NCBI GenBank assembly: GCA_033856235.1
Contig: JAWVFI010000067.1
Coordinates: 1 to 7,618 of the forward strand
Direction of reading: 5' to 3'
Length of the DNA: 7,618 bases
From: DASXRU01 sp033856235
Lineage (GTDB): Bacteria; Acidobacteriota; Blastocatellia; Pyrinomonadales; Pyrinomonadaceae
The notes under the pieces are model-generated. The model worked only from the letters and a program-made list of their open reading frames with translations. It was not told the DNA's origin and made no database searches. The stretch's first letter is position 1. Every line of letters begins with the position of its first letter. Positions 5,273 to 7,618 of this stretch are shown piece by piece. The translations under genes were made by a program, and so were the position numbers.

Positions 5273-5578
5273 CTAAATGCTTTCGCCGTAATCGACAGGC
5301 TTCTCGCCCTTTTTCAGCGTCACGTACGCCTTTTTCCAGGCGGGTCGCCGTCCTTCGAACCGGCCGCGGCGCGCCATCTTGCCCATGTAATTGATCGTGT
5401 GCACCTGCTCGACCTTCACTTCAAAAATCGACTCGACGGCGGACTTGATCTCGGGCTTCGTGGCGTGACGATCCACGCGAAACGTCAACAGCTGGCGCCC
5501 GTCCTGACTTTCCTCTTTTGCCACCAGCGCCTTTTCCGTAATCACAGGCGAGCGGATGATGTCCCAAATCGTTCTCAT
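5273..5578 (-). CDS. rplW: 50S ribosomal protein L23
   Basis: L23 sits at the exit of the peptide tunnel and is the docking site for trigger factor and SRP. The 101-residue product has normal length. It starts MRTIWDIIRSPVITEKALVA (the IRSPVITEKA motif is typical), then has TFRVDRHATKPEIKSAVESI and FEVKVEQVHTINYMGKMARR, and ends in the basic GRRPAWKKAYVTLKKGEK segment. The ATG (5576-5578) begins 3 nt after the rplD TAA. A GGAGG (5590-5594, complement) 11 nt upstream is encoded in the Lys-Glu-Ala codons closing L4. Stop is TAG, followed within 2 nt by the heptad hairpin. Confidence 0.98.
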   Translation of the reverse strand: MRTIWDIIRSPVITEKALVAKEESQDGRQLLTFRVDRHATKPEIKSAVESIFEVKVEQVHTINYMGKMARRGRFEGRRPAWKKAYVTLKKGEKPVDYGESI

Positions 5579-5581
5579 CGT

Positions 5582-6319
5582 TTATGCCGCCTCCTTTTTC
5601 TTGCGCGGTGCCCGCTGTGGCTTCTTTTCCACGGTGGCGTCCGCCGGCTCAGCCTCAGGCTCCGCGTCGGATTTCGGCGCGGTCTTTTTCGCTTCCGGAC
5701 TAAGCAGCTCAGCGAGCTCTGCGGCGGCCGCGCGCGTCAATACCAGTTTCTCGTGATACAGCAAATCGTAGATGTTCAATCCATAGCTGTTGACTATCTT
5801 GGTCCGCTTCACGTTCCGCGAGGCCAGCACCAGGTTGGTGTTCTCCAGCGAGTCAACAATCAATGTCTTTCCGGCCAGCTCCAGATCGCCCAGCAACGAA
5901 AGGAAGTCTTTAGTTTTCGGCTGCTCCAGTTTCCATTCGTCCAGCACGACCAGATTGCCTTCGCGCAGACGCTCCGACAATGCCGATCGCAATGCGCCCT
6001 GTTTCATCTTGCGGGGAAAGTTGTAGGACCAGTCGCGCGGTTGCGGTCCGTGAACATTGCCGCCACCCTTCCACAAAGGCGATCGCAAACTGGCAATCCG
6101 GGCGCGGCCCGTGCCTTTTTGCTTCCAAAGCTTTTTCCCGGATCCGGAAACATCGCCGCGAGTCTTGGTCGCCGAGGTCCCGGCGCGCGCGTTGGCCTGA
6201 AAGTTCCGCACCGCCGCATGAATCAGCGATTCGTTCAACTTCGCGCCAAACACCACGTCAGACAACTCCAGGTCGCCGACTTCCTTGTTTTTCAGATCGC
6301 GCACCTTAACGGTAGGCAT
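5582..6319 (-). CDS. rplD: 50S ribosomal protein L4 with charged C-terminal extension
   Basis: L4 binds 23S rRNA domain I and extends a loop to the exit-tunnel constriction. In E. coli it also represses its own S10 operon; nothing here shows whether that holds in this organism. The 245-residue product starts MPTVKVRDLKNKEVGDLELS. The tunnel-loop region has TRGDVSGSGKKLWKQKGTGR (53-72), then ARIASLRSPLWKGGGNVHGP, and IVDSLENTNLVLASRNVKRT follows at about 154-173. From about residue 209 comes an Ala/Glu/Lys/Pro-rich tail of ~37 residues beyond the usual 200-210. The ATG (6317-6319) has GGAG (6326-6329, complement) 6 nt upstream. Stop is TAA. Confidence 0.97.
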   Translation of the reverse strand: MPTVKVRDLKNKEVGDLELSDVVFGAKLNESLIHAAVRNFQANARAGTSATKTRGDVSGSGKKLWKQKGTGRARIASLRSPLWKGGGNVHGPQPRDWSYNFPRKMKQGALRSALSERLREGNLVVLDEWKLEQPKTKDFLSLLGDLELAGKTLIVDSLENTNLVLASRNVKRTKIVNSYGLNIYDLLYHEKLVLTRAAAAELAELLSPEAKKTAPKSDAEPEAEPADATVEKKPQRAPRKKKEAA

Positions 6320-6337
6320 AGCTCACTCCGTTCAACT

Positions 6338-6372
6338 CTCAGATCTTAGATTTCAAATCTCAAATTTCCGAA
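6338..6372. repeat. Degenerate heptad array, rplC/rplD spacer
   Basis: Units in tandem are CTCAGAT (6338), CTTAGAT (6345), TTCAAAT (6352), CTCAAAT (6359) and a diverged TTCCGAA (6366). An AGATTT-C-AAATCT palindrome spans 6348-6360. A clear second arm is missing: 6373-6405 is A/C-rich and pairs only weakly with the array, for example 6338-6342 with 6379-6383. I read this as an eroded member of the same spacer family. Confidence 0.6.
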
Positions 6373-6405
6373 AGAAACCTGAGAACTCAAAACCCCAACC
6401 TCAGA

Positions 6406-7059
6406 CTATTTTTTCTGCCTCGCAGCCTTCTTTACGATCACTACGCTGCCCGACGGCCCCGGCACAGCGCCGCGCACCAGCAACAGATTATTTTCCAAAT
6501 CCACACGCGCTACAGTCAGGCCTTTGATAGTCACGCGCACATCGCCCATGTGACCCGACGACCGCATTCCTTTAACCACCCGCGACGGATACGCCGAAGC
6601 GCCAATCGAACCCGGCGCGCGCACATTCATCGAACCGTGCGACTCCGGTCCGCGATTAAAATTGTGGCGCTTTACAGTGCCGGCGAAACCACGGCCCTTC
6701 GATTTGCCTACCACGTCAATCAGGTCGCCATCGGCAAACAAGTCCACCAGAACGGTGTCGCCGACATTCTGCTCAGCTGCCGTCTCTAAACGGAATTCCT
6801 TGAGCACGCGCGTCGGCGGAATACCCCCGCCGGTCTTTTCGAAGTGCCCGCGCATAGGCTTGTTGACCCGTTTCAGCTTGACCGGGCGATCTTCAACCAG
6901 GCCCAGTTGTACCGCGTCGTAGCCATCCGGCCCGGCGGCTGATTTCTTTTGCACCACGACGCAGGGACCGGCCTTGATCACAGTTACCGGAGTAACCGTG
7001 CCGTCGGCGGCAAACAACTGCGTCATGCCAACTTTTTTACCGATGATTCCGTTAATCAT
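6406..7059 (-). CDS. rplC: 50S ribosomal protein L3
   Basis: L3 is an early-assembly 50S protein whose central loop reaches towards the peptidyl transferase centre. The product is 217 residues from the chosen start (218 from the ATG one codon earlier, 7060-7062), normal for the family. It starts MINGIIGKKVGMTQLFAADG and carries the L3 signature region KGRGFAGTVKRHNFNRGPES, then HGSMNVRAPGSIGASAYPSR and VVKGMRSSGHMGDVRVTIKG. Two ATG codons are adjacent. GAGG (7066-7069, complement) is 3 nt from the first and 6 nt from the second, which favours the second. It follows rpsJ by about 20 nt. Stop is TAG. Confidence 0.98.
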   Translation of the reverse strand: MINGIIGKKVGMTQLFAADGTVTPVTVIKAGPCVVVQKKSAAGPDGYDAVQLGLVEDRPVKLKRVNKPMRGHFEKTGGGIPPTRVLKEFRLETAAEQNVGDTVLVDLFADGDLIDVVGKSKGRGFAGTVKRHNFNRGPESHGSMNVRAPGSIGASAYPSRVVKGMRSSGHMGDVRVTIKGLTVARVDLENNLLLVRGAVPGPSGSVVIVKKAARQKK

Positions 7060-7065
7060 CATTCA

Positions 7066-7069
7066 CCTC
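7066..7069 (-). promoter_or_regulatory. Shine-Dalgarno (GAGG) of rplC
   Basis: GAGGTGA on the minus strand precedes two consecutive ATG codons. The GAGG core is 3 nt from the first and 6 nt from the second, so the second is the likelier L3 start. Confidence 0.6.
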
Positions 7070-7080
7070 AAGAGCCTGCC

Positions 7081-7401
7081 TTAACTTCTGCCGAATGCTT
7101 TGATTTCCACGTCCACGCCCGCCGGTAGATCCAGCTTCATCAGGGCGTCGACGGTTTGCGGGGTGGGATCCAGAATGTCCATCAGGCGCTTGTGCGTTCT
7201 GATCTCAAACTGTTCGCGCGACTTCTTGTCCACGTGCGGCGAGCGCAACACCGTCCACTTGTTTTTCAAAGTGGGAAGCGGTATCGGGCCGGCAACCCGC
7301 GCCCCGGTGCGCTTGGCCGTTTCGACGATTTCCGAGGTCGACTGATCGAGTACGCGATGATCGTAAGCTTTCAGCCTGATTCTGATTTTTTCATTCAGCA
7401 T
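7081..7401 (-). CDS. rpsJ: 30S ribosomal protein S10
   Basis: S10 is a 30S head protein and, in many bacteria, the NusE partner of NusB in antitermination. The 106-residue product has normal length. It starts MLNEKIRIRLKAYDHRVLDQ, then STSEIVETAKRTGARVAGPI, and contains SPHVDKKSREQFEIRTHKRL, the S10 signature around residues 53-72. It ends in AGVDVEIKAFGRS. The ATG at 7399-7401 has only a weak GAGA (7409-7412, complement) 7 nt upstream. The tuf/rpsJ inverted repeat ends 13 nt before the start, so it could affect initiation. Stop is TAA. Confidence 0.98.
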   Translation of the reverse strand: MLNEKIRIRLKAYDHRVLDQSTSEIVETAKRTGARVAGPIPLPTLKNKWTVLRSPHVDKKSREQFEIRTHKRLMDILDPTPQTVDALMKLDLPAGVDVEIKAFGRS

Positions 7402-7414
7402 TTGTTTGTCTCAT

Positions 7415-7486
7415 GTCCGACAAACTTCAGTTTGTCGTCTACTGACTTATCACCCCGAGACCACGACAAACTGAAGTTTGTCGGAC
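7415..7486. repeat. 24-bp perfect inverted repeat with palindromic arms, tuf/rpsJ spacer
   Basis: The left arm, 7415-7438, and right arm, 7463-7486, are exact reverse complements, separated by a 24-nt loop. Each arm contains a near-perfect palindrome (7418-7437 and 7464-7483): CGACAAACT, a 2-nt centre, AGTTTGTCG. The region can therefore form one long hairpin or two 8-bp hairpins with UUCA/UGAA-type tetraloops. On the minus strand a GTAG tetranucleotide (7439-7442) lies one base before the left-arm palindrome, as in REP elements. No T-run follows in the transcription direction, so it does not look like an intrinsic terminator. No obvious target-site duplication flanks it. Confidence 0.9.
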
Positions 7487-7492
7487 CACTAA

Positions 7493-7618
7493 CTATTCCA
7501 CGATGTCGGAAACCGTGCCGGCTCCCACCGTGCGGCCGCCTTCGCGAATGGCGAAGCGCAAACCCTTCTCCATGGCGATCGGTGCAATCAGCTCGATCTC
7601 CATCTGCACGTTGTCTCC
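7493..7618 (-). CDS. tuf: Elongation factor Tu (C-terminal end, cut by window end)
   Basis: EF-Tu carries aminoacyl-tRNA to the ribosomal A-site as a GTP complex. The visible 41 residues start GDNVQMEIELIAPIAMEKGL and end RFAIREGGRTVGAGTVSDIV plus E. This is the end of the third beta-barrel domain, with the RFAIREGGRTVGAG signature. Stop is TAG at 7493-7495. Its place directly upstream of rpsJ is the common str-S10 arrangement. Whether rpsJ is co-transcribed depends on the inverted repeat between them. Confidence 0.97.
   Translation of the reverse strand, partial: GDNVQMEIELIAPIAMEKGLRFAIREGGRTVGAGTVSDIVE

Noticed and set aside
5399..6349. Long plus-strand open frame antisense to rplW and rplD
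   Set aside because: It lies opposite well-supported L23 and L4 genes and has no recognisable protein features.
7415..7486. Intrinsic terminator after tuf
   Set aside because: The hairpin is strong but no T-run follows it on the transcribed strand, and the loop is long; it fits a REP-like palindrome better.

Overview
The window is one continuous stretch of the bacterial S10-spc ribosomal protein locus, all read from the minus strand. In transcription order (right to left) it holds the 3' end of tuf, then rpsJ, rplC, rplD, rplW, rplB, rpsS, rplV, rpsC, rplP, rpmC, rpsQ, rplN, rplX and the 5' part of rplE. Every gene is intact except the two cut by the window ends. The long plus-strand open frames are antisense shadows.

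The gene order is the usual bacterial one, with tuf directly upstream of rpsJ. Protein sequences are clearly bacterial, and base composition looks moderately GC-rich. Low-complexity charged extensions on L22, L4, S3 and S17, together with repeat-laden intergenic spacers, suggest a soil-type lineage such as Acidobacteriota (perhaps Blastocatellia). This placement is a low-confidence inference from general impression.

Gene junctions fall into two classes. Short ones (0-42 nt: rpsJ/rplC, rplD/rplW, rplV/rpsC, rplP/rpmC, rpmC/rpsQ, rplN/rplX) are plain, and several carry the downstream Shine-Dalgarno sequence inside the last codons of the upstream gene. All the longer spacers (74-151 nt) are filled by repeats. 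Seven of them (rplC/rplD, rplW/rplB, rplB/rpsS, rpsS/rplV, rpsC/rplP, rpsQ/rplN, rplX/rplE) contain arrays of 7-nt units. In five, the arrays form two inverted arms that can fold into a long hairpin fitted between the upstream stop codon and the downstream Shine-Dalgarno sequence or start. Unit sequences differ between junctions but fit a common template (YYNNRAA on one arm, its reverse complement on the other). The eighth long spacer, tuf/rpsJ, carries a different element: a perfect 24-bp inverted repeat whose arms are themselves palindromes, resembling a REP/BIME unit.

The encoded proteins work together: EF-Tu delivers aminoacyl-tRNA, S10, S19, S3 and S17 belong to the 30S subunit, and L3, L4, L23, L2, L22, L16, L29, L14, L24 and L5 belong to the 50S subunit. 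The most unusual content is the set of heptad hairpins embedded in an otherwise highly conserved operon.
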